Positions 25,687 through 33,687 of a stretch of 64,000 nucleotides of DNA are shown here, piece by piece (position 1 is the first letter of the stretch; the number at the start of each line of letters is the position of its first letter). The stretch is from Nocardia otitidiscaviarum NBRC 14405 (GTDB taxonomy: Bacteria > Actinomycetota > Actinomycetes > Mycobacteriales > Mycobacteriaceae), in contig NZ_BAGD01000097.1 of the NCBI RefSeq assembly GCF_000308635.1, positions 1 through 64,000 on the forward strand. The letters run 5' to 3'. A model generated the notes under the pieces. That model did no database searches, was not told the DNA's origin, and saw nothing but the letters and a program-made list of their open reading frames with translations. Position numbers and translations under genes: made by a program.

Positions 25687-26044
25687 TCTCGTCGCGGCGG
25701 GCGCGTTTGCCGCGGGCGATCTCGGTGGCGAGGGCGTCGAGCGGCTGGGCGAACGGCGTGAGCGAATCGTGCAGGGCCGCAAGCCAAAGCTGCGCCGCCT
25801 CGATACCGTCCGGGTCGAGGGCGTAGTGGCGGCGGGTGCCGTCGGCGCGGGTGCGCACCAGCCCGGCGTCGCGCAGCGCCTTGAGATGCTGGGAGACGCC
25901 GGGCTGGGAGATGGTCGCGTGGCGCTGCACCGCGGTCACGATCGCGCCCGCGGGCTGTTCGCCGGTGGCGGCCAACAGTTCGAGGATGTGGCGGCGGATC
26001 GGATCGCCCAGCGCCTCGAAGATCTTCGCCGGGGAGCGGTCCAT
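25592..26044 (-). CDS. ArsR-family winged-helix regulator (SRPBCC-linked type)
   Basis: The 150-residue protein has an ArsR HTH in its first 95 residues: IFEALGDPIRRHILELLAA, then TISQPGVSQHLKALRDAGLVRTRADGTRRHYAL. No CxC metal site is seen, as in the SRPBCC-associated subgroup. It begins at ATG 26044, overlapping by one base the stop of the SRPBCC gene (TGATG), so the two are coupled. It probably represses its own operon through the palindrome at 26715-26732. The disordered Pro/Ala-rich tail overlaps the convergent terC gene. Confidence 0.88.
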   Translation of the reverse strand: MDRSPAKIFEALGDPIRRHILELLAATGEQPAGAIVTAVQRHATISQPGVSQHLKALRDAGLVRTRADGTRRHYALDPDGIEAAQLWLAALHDSLTPFAQPLDALATEIARGKRARRDEISPAAPVGRAPDPDAPAASPHAPSRSDPAAS

Positions 26045-26700
26045 CAGGAGTGCGCGCCGTCCTCGGGCGCACCGGTGTAGAACGCGATGGTGCGGCCCGC
26101 GGCCGCCCGGGCGGCGGCCCGGTCCTCGCCGTCGCCGATGGCGGCCTCGGCCCAGCCGCGTGCCGCGGCTTCGATGAAGGCACGGCCCTCCGGTGTCTCG
26201 TGGAAGGTCTGTGCCAGTGCCGGATCCATCGGCTGCCCGGTCGCCAGGTGCTCCCCCAGTCCCATCAGGGCGAGATCCCAGCCGACCCCGACCGCGCCCG
26301 GCCCGAACCGCTCCCAGAACTCCGGGTCGACGGGTGCCTCGTGCACCAGTTCCAGCCGCGTGCCGTCGCCGTCCGGGGTGAGGGTCACCTGCACCCACGA
26401 GGTCTGATCGTTGAACACCCAGGTGATGGCGAACCGTCGCGGTTCGTCGCATTCCTCGACGACTCCACCGGCATTGCCCTCGATCTGGTATTTCCCGCCG
26501 AGCTTCAGGTCACCCGAGACGGGTGCGAACCACCGTGGAATGCGCTCGATATCGGTCAGCGCGCTCCACAGATCGGCCTGCTCGGTCGCGTAGGTCCGGC
26601 GTGCGACAGCGATCCTGGTCGGCGCACCGGCGCGCTCGCCGCTGCGCAGTTCACGGGCCACGAGTCCGGCTACGGCGGCCGGGTCGGTCAGCAAGGGCAT
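26044..26700 (-). CDS. SRPBCC / AHSA1-family protein
   Basis: The 218-residue START-like protein has RTYATEQADLWSALTDIERIPRWFAPVSGDLKLGGKYQ, EECDEPRRFAITWVF and WVQVTLTPDGDGTRLELVHEAPV, the AHSA1 pattern. It binds an unknown hydrophobic ligand. A C-terminal extension of about 60 residues carries helices. Start ATG 26700 has AGGAGG on the minus strand (26714-26709). It is the first gene of the operon with the ArsR regulator and is preceded directly by a perfect palindrome. Confidence 0.85.
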   Translation of the reverse strand: MPLLTDPAAVAGLVARELRSGERAGAPTRIAVARRTYATEQADLWSALTDIERIPRWFAPVSGDLKLGGKYQIEGNAGGVVEECDEPRRFAITWVFNDQTSWVQVTLTPDGDGTRLELVHEAPVDPEFWERFGPGAVGVGWDLALMGLGEHLATGQPMDPALAQTFHETPEGRAFIEAAARGWAEAAIGDGEDRAAARAAAGRTIAFYTGAPEDGAHS

Positions 26701-26714
26701 GACGAAACCTCCTC

Positions 26715-26732
26715 TATAAGTTGGTACTTATA
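26715..26732. promoter_or_regulatory. perfect palindrome, probable ArsR operator
   Basis: TATAAGT-TGGT-ACTTATA has 7-bp perfect arms, right next to the Shine-Dalgarno of the SRPBCC gene. It is conspicuously AT-rich in GC-rich surroundings. Position and symmetry fit autorepression by the coupled ArsR protein. Confidence 0.7.
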
Positions 26733-26777
26733 TTAACGCGCGCGAGCCCACCCCGCCACCCCGGCCGACCACAGGGA

Positions 26778-27446
26778 TCAGCCGCGACCGGATCGTGCCG
26801 AAACCGTCGCGTTCGACTCCGGAGCACGCAGTCGCGTGGGCTCGACGACCAGGACCGGGAGGGCGGCGTGGTGGACCAGTTCGGTGGACACGCTGCCGAG
26901 CAGGCGGGTGGACAGGCCGCGGCCGCGGCGGCCGACGATCAGTACGTCCATGTCCTGGTCGGTGGCGAAGCGGCGGAGGGTCTCACCCGGGGGACCCGCC
27001 AGCACCTCGAAGCGCACGGGCATTCCGGCGGCGCGGGCCCGCTCCGCGGCGGCGGCCAAGCGGGCGTCGGCGGCGTCGATCGCGGCGTGGGTGGCGTCGT
27101 CGGTGGCGTCGTAGCAGACCACCTCGGCGAGCACGAGCATGCCGCACCCGGATCCGAACAGGGTGAGCGCCGTATCGAGCGCACGATCGGATTCCGGGGA
27201 GCCGTCCATGGCCACCAGCACCCGAGGCCCGCGAGTTTCGGCGCGCCCCAGAATGCCCTCGGGCCCCGACGCGGCCAGACGCGGGCGGCGCTCGACCCGC
27301 TCCCACGCGATCGGAACGAACAGCGGCCCCAGCGCGACCGCGATGACGAGCCACATCGGGTCGTGGCCGCGACGGATCATCCACAGGCCGGTCACCACGC
27401 CGATGAACGCCCAGGCGATGAGGAACAGTGCCAGTGTGAGAGACAT
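26778..27446 (-). CDS. universal stress protein with N-terminal membrane helices
   Basis: The 222-residue protein begins with a hydrophobic segment and a second one (LFLIAWAFIGVVTGLWMI, MWLVIAVALGPLFVPIAW). A UspA domain follows from about residue 70: VLVAMDGSPESDRALDTAL and the ATP-binding pattern VGRRGRGLSTRLLGSVSTELV (Gx2Gx9GS). Membrane-tethered USPs occur in actinobacteria. They are typical members of dormancy regulons. A DosR-like box is centred about 65 bp upstream of ATG 27446. The start is preceded by GTGGAG. Confidence 0.85.
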   Translation of the reverse strand: MSLTLALFLIAWAFIGVVTGLWMIRRGHDPMWLVIAVALGPLFVPIAWERVERRPRLAASGPEGILGRAETRGPRVLVAMDGSPESDRALDTALTLFGSGCGMLVLAEVVCYDATDDATHAAIDAADARLAAAAERARAAGMPVRFEVLAGPPGETLRRFATDQDMDVLIVGRRGRGLSTRLLGSVSTELVHHAALPVLVVEPTRLRAPESNATVSARSGRG

Positions 27447-27790
27447 GGCTCCACGGTCCCCCGGCGGACACCCGCACGTGTAGCGCACGAAGCCCCCGGT
27501 TGCGGGGACTTACGTCCCACGGCCCACCACCGAACGTACAGCCCCGACCATGCGGCCAACCCGCGCAGCGGCCGACCTGCCGCGCGCCCGAAAATCCTTG
27601 CCGCCCCAGCGCACGTGGATCGTCACGTCGGGCGAATGCCGCCTCCTGCGACGGGCAACCGCTGGAACCGACCACCGTGCGGACGCAGTCGACCTGGCCG
27701 CCTGTCCGAAGCGAACCGGATCGCCCATGCCGCTCGGGCCACCGCGCTGGCCGCGTCGACCCGAAGACGTTGCGCGCCTGAGCGGTTCCG
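27447..27790. other. intergenic region between USP and GntR genes
   Basis: Both flanking genes are on the minus strand. The right part is the 3' flank of the GntR gene and the left part is the USP promoter with a DosR-like palindrome at 27502-27521. No gene is apparent; open frames are Arg/Ala-rich shadows. Confidence 0.5.
27502..27521. promoter_or_regulatory. DosR/DevR-like box upstream of the universal stress protein
   Basis: The core GGGACTTACGTCCC (27505-27518) is a GGGAC-N4-GTCCC palindrome matching the mycobacterial DosR consensus TTSGGGACTWWAGTCCCSAA at most core positions. Its position about 65 bp before the start suits an activator site. The match is by eye and no DosR gene is in the window. 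Confidence 0.6.
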
Positions 27791-28516
27791 CTACTCGCGC
27801 AGCTGCGCCTCGAAGGCGATGCGGTCGCCGCGGTAGAGGGAGCGGACGCGTTCGATGGGGGTGCCGTCGGGGTCGAGGCTGCGACGGTGGAGCAGGATCA
27901 TGGGCAGTGCCGTGGTGCATTCCAGGAGGGCGGCCTCGCGGGGGGAGGCGAGCACGGTTTCGATGCGTTCGGTGGCGGCGGCGTAGGTGACGCCGAGAGC
28001 GCGGGTGGCGGCGTAGAGGGAGGTCTCCGGGTCGTAGCTGTCGCGCAGGGCGGCGAAGCGGGGCAGGGGCATGTAGGTGCTCTCCAGGCCGATGCGTTCG
28101 CCGTCGGCGAGCAGGATGCGTTCCAGATGCATGACGGGCGTTCCGGCGGGCAGGGCCAGATCGCGGGCGATGTCGTCGTCGGCGGGGATGTCGGCCCAGT
28201 CGACGAGCAGGCGGCCGGGGGCGCGGCCGAAGCTGATCGCCCCCTCGGTGTAGGAGCGCAGTGACAGCGGCTGCACCATCTTCGGGCGGGAAACCACGGT
28301 GCCGCGCCCCTTGCGCCGAATCCGGCCTTCCACCAACAGATCTCGCAGCGCCTGCCGCACCGTTTCGCGGGCGACGCCGAAGCGCAGGGCGAGTTCGCGT
28401 TCCGAGGGGACGGCATCGCCGACGGCCAGTTCGGCCAGCATGGCGTCGAGTTCGGTGCGGATTCGATACGCCTTCGGGATACGAGCGCCCGCCCCCGCCG
28501 CGTCGGATCTCTCCAT
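27791..28516 (-). CDS. GntR-family (HutC/UTRA) regulator of the phosphonate cluster
   Basis: The 241-residue protein has an N-terminal wHTH, VGDAVPSERELALRFGVARETVRQALRDLLVEGRIRRKGRGTVV, followed by a UTRA ligand domain with HLERILLADGERIGLESTYMP and the C-terminal RSLYRGDRIAFEAQL. HutC-subfamily members such as PhnF respond to metabolites of the pathway they control. It is transcribed divergently from the catabolic operon; two TGGTCTAGACCA-like sites lie in the 98-bp gap. It is probably a repressor of both directions. The effector is unknown, perhaps a phosphonate. Confidence 0.85.
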   Translation of the reverse strand: MERSDAAGAGARIPKAYRIRTELDAMLAELAVGDAVPSERELALRFGVARETVRQALRDLLVEGRIRRKGRGTVVSRPKMVQPLSLRSYTEGAISFGRAPGRLLVDWADIPADDDIARDLALPAGTPVMHLERILLADGERIGLESTYMPLPRFAALRDSYDPETSLYAATRALGVTYAAATERIETVLASPREAALLECTTALPMILLHRRSLDPDGTPIERVRSLYRGDRIAFEAQLRE

Positions 28517-28537
28517 GCCCCACAGCGTACAGCGAAA

Positions 28538-28549
28538 TGGTCTATACCA
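28538..28549. promoter_or_regulatory. GntR/HutC operator 1 (imperfect palindrome)
   Basis: TGGTCTATACCA lies 22 bp upstream of the regulator start. It differs at one position from the HutC-type TGGTCTAGACCA consensus and forms a pair with the site at 28585. It is suited to autoregulation. Confidence 0.6.
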
Positions 28550-28584
28550 ATTTTTAACCTGCCGTTTGCGTACGAAACACCCTT

Positions 28585-28596
28585 AGGTCTAGACCA
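28585..28596. promoter_or_regulatory. GntR/HutC operator 2 (perfect core palindrome)
   Basis: AGGTCTAGACCA contains the perfect palindrome GGTCTAGACC at 28586-28595, about 20 bp before the start of the FAD oxidoreductase gene. It is a probable binding site of the divergent GntR regulator controlling the operon. Confidence 0.65.
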
Positions 28597-28614
28597 GTGA
28601 CCACGATAGGGCGC

Positions 28615-29730
28615 ATGCGATTGGTCATCATCGGCGGCGGCATCCTCGGCACCGCCCACGCCCTGGCCGCCGTCCGGCGCGGCCACGAAGTGATCCAGCT
28701 CGAGCGCGAGGTCGAGGCCCGCGGGGCCACCGTGCGCAACTTCGGCCTGGTGTGGGTGTCCGGACGCAGCGCCGGTGAACTGGAAATCACGCTGCGCTCC
28801 CGGCAGCTGTGGGAGGAGATCGGCGGCCGGGTGCCGGGCGTCGGCTTCCGCCCCGCGGGTTCGCTGACCCTGGTGCGCACCGAGGCCGAACTCGCGGTCG
28901 CCGAGGCCGCCGCGACCGCCGCGACCGCCGCCGAGCGCGGATTCGAACTGCTCGACCCCGATCGGGTGCGCGCGCTCGAGCCCGCGTTGCGCGGCAAATT
29001 CCTTGCCGGACTGCACTGCTCGACCGATGCGGCGGTGGAGTCCCGACAGGCGCTGCCCGCCCTGCGCCGGTACCTGGACGCCACCGGCCGCTATCGGTTC
29101 TTCGCCGGAACCGAGGCGCGCGCCGTCGCCGGCGGCACCGTGACCGACGACCGCGGCCGTCGCCACACGGGCGATCTCGTGGTGGTGTGCCCGGGTGCGT
29201 CGCACAGCGGACTCGCCCGGGAACTGGTGGGCGACATGCCCGTTCGCCGGGTGCGGTTGCAGATGATGCAGACCGCCCCGCTGGGCGAGGATCTCACCAC
29301 CGCCATCGCCGACGGTGACAGTTTCCGCTACTACCCCGGCTACGCGAGCGATGCGCTCGATCGGCTCGAGGCCGAGGAGTCGCAGTCCTTCGTCGCCGCC
29401 CGGCACAGGATGCAGATGCTGTGCGTGCAGCGCCTGCACGGCGGCCTCACCATCGGCGACACCCACGAATACGAGGAGCCCTTCGCCTTCGACGTGGACG
29501 AGGCCCCCTACGAATACCTCACCGGGGTCGTGGAGGAACTGCTCGGCCGCAAACTCCCGCCGGTGGTGCGCCGCTGGGCGGGCGTGTACAGCCAGTCCAT
29601 CGATCCGGCGGCCATCGTCACCCGGGTGCGGGCCGATGACGCCGTCTGGGTCGTCACCGGTCCGGGCGGACGCGGCATGACCCTCGGCCCGGCCCTCGGT
29701 GAAGAGACCGCCGACCTTCTGAACCTGTAG
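28615..29730 (+). CDS. FAD-dependent oxidoreductase (TIGR03364-type, aminophosphonate-linked)
   Basis: The 371-residue DAO-fold protein has an N-terminal FAD motif RLVIIGGGILGTAHALAAVRRG, the family stretch RNFGLVWVSGRSAGELE and the C-terminal VTGPGGRGMTLGPALGEE. This clade is known for sitting beside a phosphonatase-like hydrolase and phosphonate transporters and is thought to deaminate an aminophosphonate oxidatively. That is exactly the context here. The start at ATG 28615 is preferred (AGGG at -7), with GTG 28597 as alternative. It is the first gene of a six-gene operon under the GntR sites. The exact substrate is not proven. Confidence 0.85.
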   Translation: MRLVIIGGGILGTAHALAAVRRGHEVIQLEREVEARGATVRNFGLVWVSGRSAGELEITLRSRQLWEEIGGRVPGVGFRPAGSLTLVRTEAELAVAEAAATAATAAERGFELLDPDRVRALEPALRGKFLAGLHCSTDAAVESRQALPALRRYLDATGRYRFFAGTEARAVAGGTVTDDRGRRHTGDLVVVCPGASHSGLARELVGDMPVRRVRLQMMQTAPLGEDLTTAIADGDSFRYYPGYASDALDRLEAEESQSFVAARHRMQMLCVQRLHGGLTIGDTHEYEEPFAFDVDEAPYEYLTGVVEELLGRKLPPVVRRWAGVYSQSIDPAAIVTRVRADDAVWVVTGPGGRGMTLGPALGEETADLLNL

Positions 29731-29738
29731 GAAATCCC

Positions 29739-30425
29739 ATGTCCGACACACAGATCGATCTCGCCGTCCTCGATATGGCCGGGACCACCGTCGCCGACGG
29801 CGGGTTGGTGCTGCGCGCCTTCGAGGAGGCCGCCACCGCCGCCGGAATCACCGCCGAGGGTATCGAGCGCGAGGCCGCCCGCCGCTACGTCCTCGACACC
29901 ATGGGGCAGTCCAAGATCACGGTCTTCCGCGCGCTGCTCGGCGACGAGGACCGCGCGCAGCGCGCCAATCAGGCATTCGAGACTGCCTACGACGAATTCG
30001 CCGCCACCGCGGCCGCACCCGTTCCCGGTGCGGCCGAGGCGATCACGGCACTGCGCGCGGCCGGTGTCAAGGTGGCGCTCACCACCGGATTCAGCCGCGC
30101 CACCCAGGATCGGCTGCTGGCGGCGCTGAGCTGGCAGGACATCGCCGACCTCACGCTGTGCCCCGCCGACGCCGGACGCGGCCGCCCCTATCCGGACCTG
30201 GTGCTCACCGCACTGCTGCGCCTGGGTATCGACGCCGTGGATCGCGTTGCGGTACTGGGTGATACGGCCAGCGATATCGCCACCGGCCGGGCCGCGGGCG
30301 CGCGCATCGTGGCGGGCACGCTGACCGGCGCGCACAACGCGGAGCAGTTGCGCGCCGCGGGCGCCACCCACGTGGTGGATTCCGTCACCGAGTTCGCCCG
30401 GCTGCTGCTGGCGCAGCGCTCCTGA
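29739..30425 (+). CDS. phosphonatase-like HAD hydrolase (TIGR03351-type)
   Basis: The 228-residue HAD protein has motif I VLDMAGTT (nucleophile Asp and acid position Ala, as in phosphonatases), cap helices with DTMGQSKITVFRALL, motif II TTGF, and motif III/IV GRGRPYPDLVL with VLGDTASDIATGRAAG. It resembles phosphonoacetaldehyde hydrolase; the Lys in GQSK aligns by eye with the Schiff-base Lys region of PhnX. It presumably cleaves the C-P bond of the aldehyde made by the upstream oxidoreductase. It starts 8 bp after that gene's stop. A strong hairpin follows at 30429. Confidence 0.85.
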   Translation: MSDTQIDLAVLDMAGTTVADGGLVLRAFEEAATAAGITAEGIEREAARRYVLDTMGQSKITVFRALLGDEDRAQRANQAFETAYDEFAATAAAPVPGAAEAITALRAAGVKVALTTGFSRATQDRLLAALSWQDIADLTLCPADAGRGRPYPDLVLTALLRLGIDAVDRVAVLGDTASDIATGRAAGARIVAGTLTGAHNAEQLRAAGATHVVDSVTEFARLLLAQRS

Positions 30426-30428
30426 GCC

Positions 30429-30462
30429 CCGCCGCCCGCTGTCCATGCGGACCGGGCGGCGG
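30429..30462 (+). terminator. intra-operon hairpin between hydrolase and transporter genes
   Basis: CCGCCGCCCG pairs with CGGGCGGCGG (10 bp), and an inner GTCC pairs with GGAC around ATGC. It begins 3 bp after the hydrolase stop and 55 bp before the binding-protein gene. It could be a partial terminator or an mRNA processing/stability element separating catabolic and uptake genes. Confidence 0.55.
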
Positions 30463-30517
30463 CCCTCCCCCGTCCCTTCGATTCAGCAGTTCCGACAAAC
30501 CGAAAGTTGCTTCCCCC

Positions 30518-31585
30518 GTGCGCAATCCGAACAACCGCCTCGCACGCTCCCTCGCCAGGACGGCGTTGATCCTCACCTCCGCCACCGCCGTCGTCTTCGG
30601 CATGACCGCCTGCGGCGGCACCGGCACCGAATCCGCCGACGGCAAGACGGTGACCGTCTACTCCGCCGACGGCGTCGGCGAGTGGTACAGGACCCAGTTC
30701 GACAAGTTCAAGGAGCAGACCGGCATCGCGGTGAACCTGGTGGAAGCCGGTTCCGGTGAGGTCGTCAACCGGGTGGAGAAGGAGCAGTCCAACCCGCAGG
30801 CCGATGTGCTGGTCACGCTGCCGCCGTTCATGCAGAAGGCCGACAAGTCCGGTCTGCTCGAGCCCAGCGGCATCGACACCAGCGCCGTCGCCGACTCGGA
30901 CAAGGACCCGAACGGCAAGTACGTCATGATGGCGGGCAACTACCTCTGCTTCATCGCCAACCCATCGGTCAATGTGGCCGGGATGACCTGGGACGACCTG
31001 CTGAAGCCGGAGTACCGGGGCAAGATCCAATACTCCACCCCGGGCCAGGCCGGTGACGGCACCGCGGTGCTGATCCTGCTGCAGCAGCTCTACGGCAAGC
31101 AGGGCGCGCTCGACTACCTGGCCAGGCTCCAGGAGAACAATGTCGGTCCCTCCTCCTCCACCGGCAAGCTCCAGGCCAAGGTCGACAAGGGCGAGATCCT
31201 CATCGCCAACGGCGACATCCAGATGAATATGGCCAATATCAAGGAGAAGGGCTCCAAGTTCACGGTGTTCTTCCCGGCGGACGCCGACGGCAAGGCCAGC
31301 ACCGTACCGGTGCCGTACCTGATGGGCCTGGCCAAGGGCGCGCCGCACCAGGCCGAGGCCAAGCAGCTCATGGAGTTCCTGCTCTCCGCCGAGGCGCAGC
31401 AGGCGCTGCCCAACTCCTTCGCCATTCCGGCCCGCCAGGAACTGCGCGGCGTCATGTCCTCCGGCGGCGCGACCAATCCGGCGGTGCTGCTGCAGAACGT
31501 CCAGATCATCTACCCGGACTGGGCGCAGGTGCTGACCGATCTCGACGCCGACCTCGCCGCGTACCAGCAGGCCACCGGCCAGTAG
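30518..31585 (+). CDS. ABC transporter solute-binding lipoprotein, PhnS-like (2-aminoethylphosphonate type)
   Basis: The 355-residue protein has a signal peptide and lipobox (VFGMTAC; mature Cys about residue 32) and is thus membrane-anchored. The rest is a type II periplasmic-binding fold of the iron/polyamine/aminoethylphosphonate group: VTVYSADGVGEWYRTQFDKF, QADVLVTLPPFMQKADKSGLL, IANPSVNVAGMTWDDLL. The aminoethylphosphonate assignment rests on the cluster (FAD oxidase, phosphonatase-like enzyme, two permeases of PhnU/PhnV size). Start GTG 30518. The alternative is Fe3+ or polyamine binding. Confidence 0.8.
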   Translation: MRNPNNRLARSLARTALILTSATAVVFGMTACGGTGTESADGKTVTVYSADGVGEWYRTQFDKFKEQTGIAVNLVEAGSGEVVNRVEKEQSNPQADVLVTLPPFMQKADKSGLLEPSGIDTSAVADSDKDPNGKYVMMAGNYLCFIANPSVNVAGMTWDDLLKPEYRGKIQYSTPGQAGDGTAVLILLQQLYGKQGALDYLARLQENNVGPSSSTGKLQAKVDKGEILIANGDIQMNMANIKEKGSKFTVFFPADADGKASTVPVPYLMGLAKGAPHQAEAKQLMEFLLSAEAQQALPNSFAIPARQELRGVMSSGGATNPAVLLQNVQIIYPDWAQVLTDLDADLAAYQQATGQ

Positions 31586-31614
31586 GAATCCGCCCCACCC
31601 CGAGGAGCGCACTC

Positions 31615-32799
31615 ATGACCACCGCGTTGACGACATCCAGGGCGACCGACGCCGCGACCGCCGAACCGGCCATCGTATTCGACCGGGTCGGCGTCACCTA
31701 CGGCCGCGGCCGGAAGAGCACTGTCGCACTGGCCGATTTCACGCTCCGCGTCGCCGCGGGGGAAACGGTCGCGCTGCTCGGGCCCAGCGGTTCCGGCAAG
31801 TCCACCGCGCTCAAGGCGCTGGCCGGCTTCGTCCGGCCCACCTCGGGTGCGGTGCGCTTGTCGGGCCGCGACGTCACCCAGCTCTCCCCCGCCCGACGCG
31901 GCATCGGGGTGGTGGTGCAGTCCTACGCGCTGTTCCCGCATATGCGGGTGCGCGAGAACGTGGCCTTCGGACTGCGCTCACATCGGGTGCCGCGCAGGGA
32001 GATCGGCGCACGCGTCGCCGAGGCGCTGGCCATGGTGGGCATGGGCGGGTACGCCGAGCGCCTGCCGCGGGAACTGTCCGGCGGACAGCAGCAGCGGGTG
32101 GCCATCGCCCGCGCGCTCGCCATCCGACCCAAGGTGCTGTTGCTCGACGAACCGCTCGCCGCCCTGGACGCCCAGTTACGGCAGTCCATGCTCGGTGAGC
32201 TCCAGCAGTTGCGTAAAGCCCTGCCGGACACCGCCATGCTGTATGTCACCCACGACCAATCCGAGGCGCTGGCGCTGGCGGACCGGATCGCCGTCATGCG
32301 CGATGCCCGCCTGGTCGATATCGACAGCGCCCGGAAGCTGTGGCAGCGCCCGCCCACCGATTTCACCGCCGCCTTCCTGGGTGGCGCGAATCTGCTGCCC
32401 TGCACCGTCAATCACGTCACCGGCACCGCCGCGCTGGTCACCGTCGGCGAGCACACGCTGCGCGCGGAGGCTCCCGCGCCGGGGGTGGGGCGGCCCGACT
32501 GGGTGCCGAATGCCGATGCGCACCTGTGCGTCCGGCCGCACACCGTCTCGATTCGGCCGCTCACCGAGACCGACGTCCTGCGCGCCAGCGTGACCGGCAC
32601 GGTGTGGCGGGGCGCGTCGACCCGGCTGCACCTGGATGTCACCGGTCTGCCCGGTGAGCTCACCGCCGATGTGCCCGGCCACGCGGAGTTGGAGATCGGC
32701 GATGTCGTCGGCGTGAAGTTCCCCGATCCGGCCGGGGTGCTGATTCCGCCCGGGATCGGAACCGCCGCCGCGGCGGACGAATCCGAGGTGCGGGCGTGA
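31615..32799 (+). CDS. ABC transporter ATP-binding protein, PhnT-like
   Basis: The 394-residue ATPase has Walker A LLGPSGSGKSTALKALAGF, the Q-loop VVVQSYALFPHMRV, signature ELSGGQQQRVAIARALA, Walker B LLLDEPLAALDA and switch His in YVTHDQSEAL. A C-terminal TOBE-like regulatory domain follows. It is typical of the CysA/PotA/PhnT group. It lies 29 bp after the binding-protein gene and overlaps the next gene by 4 bp. It energises uptake by the two permeases. Confidence 0.9.
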   Translation: MTTALTTSRATDAATAEPAIVFDRVGVTYGRGRKSTVALADFTLRVAAGETVALLGPSGSGKSTALKALAGFVRPTSGAVRLSGRDVTQLSPARRGIGVVVQSYALFPHMRVRENVAFGLRSHRVPRREIGARVAEALAMVGMGGYAERLPRELSGGQQQRVAIARALAIRPKVLLLDEPLAALDAQLRQSMLGELQQLRKALPDTAMLYVTHDQSEALALADRIAVMRDARLVDIDSARKLWQRPPTDFTAAFLGGANLLPCTVNHVTGTAALVTVGEHTLRAEAPAPGVGRPDWVPNADAHLCVRPHTVSIRPLTETDVLRASVTGTVWRGASTRLHLDVTGLPGELTADVPGHAELEIGDVVGVKFPDPAGVLIPPGIGTAAAADESEVRA

Positions 32800-33686
32800 C
32801 CGCGACCCGCACCGCACCCGCCGCCCCCGCCACCACCCCACCCGGCCCGCGCCGCTCGCTCGCGCCGCTGCTCTGGACACTGCCGCCGGTGCTGGTGGTG
32901 TTGTGCATCGCCGTCTATCCGATCGGCCGGGTGCTGCTGGAGTCGACCCGGACCGACGCGGGCCGCGGCACCGAGACCTGGACCACGGTGCTGGGCTCGG
33001 AGTCGTTCCGGAACGCGTTGTGGCGCACCGTATCCATCGCGGCGTGCTCCACCCTGGGCTGCCTGGTGCTGGGCACCTTCCTCGCCATCGTGCTGGCCTT
33101 CGTGCCGTTTCCGGGATCGGGTCTGGTGGGCCGCCTCATCGACACCGTGCTCACACTGCCCTCCTTCCTGGTGACGCTGGCCTTCACCTTCCTCTACGGC
33201 ACGGCGGGCGCGGTGAACGCGCTCATCGGTGAACTCACCGGCCGCAGCGAACCGGCGCTGAACTTTCTCACCACTCCGCTGGGTGTGATCGCCGCCGAGG
33301 TCACCTTCTTCACCCCGTTCGTCGTGCGCCCGCTGCTGGCCGCCTTCGCCCAACTGCCGCGCGAGCAGCTGGATGTGGCTTCGAGCCTGGGGGCGTCGCC
33401 GTGGCGGGTGCTGTGGCGGGTGGTGCTGCCGGAGGCCTGGCCCGCCTTGGCCGCGGGCGGCAGCCTCGTTCTGCTGTTGACGCTCAACGAATTCGGCATC
33501 GTGCTCTTCACCGGGGCCAAGGGCGTCATCACACTGCCCGCGCTCATCTACACCCGGGGCATCGTCACCTTCGACCTGCCCGGCGCGGCGGTGCTGGCCA
33601 GCGTGCAGGTACTGCTGTCGCTGAGCCTCTACCTCGGCTATCGCCTGATCTTCGCCCGGCTCACCGGGACTCGGAAGGAGCGCTGA
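32796..33686 (+). CDS. ABC transporter permease, PhnU-like
   Basis: The 296-residue protein has about six transmembrane helices and an EAA-type loop (LDVASSLGASPWRVLWRVVLPEAWPAL) that contacts the ATPase. It begins at GTG 32796, overlapping the ATPase stop by 4 bp (GTGA), so translation is coupled. It forms the channel with the following permease. The substrate is inferred from the cluster. Confidence 0.88.
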   Translation: MTATRTAPAAPATTPPGPRRSLAPLLWTLPPVLVVLCIAVYPIGRVLLESTRTDAGRGTETWTTVLGSESFRNALWRTVSIAACSTLGCLVLGTFLAIVLAFVPFPGSGLVGRLIDTVLTLPSFLVTLAFTFLYGTAGAVNALIGELTGRSEPALNFLTTPLGVIAAEVTFFTPFVVRPLLAAFAQLPREQLDVASSLGASPWRVLWRVVLPEAWPALAAGGSLVLLLTLNEFGIVLFTGAKGVITLPALIYTRGIVTFDLPGAAVLASVQVLLSLSLYLGYRLIFARLTGTRKER

Positions 33687-33687
33687 C

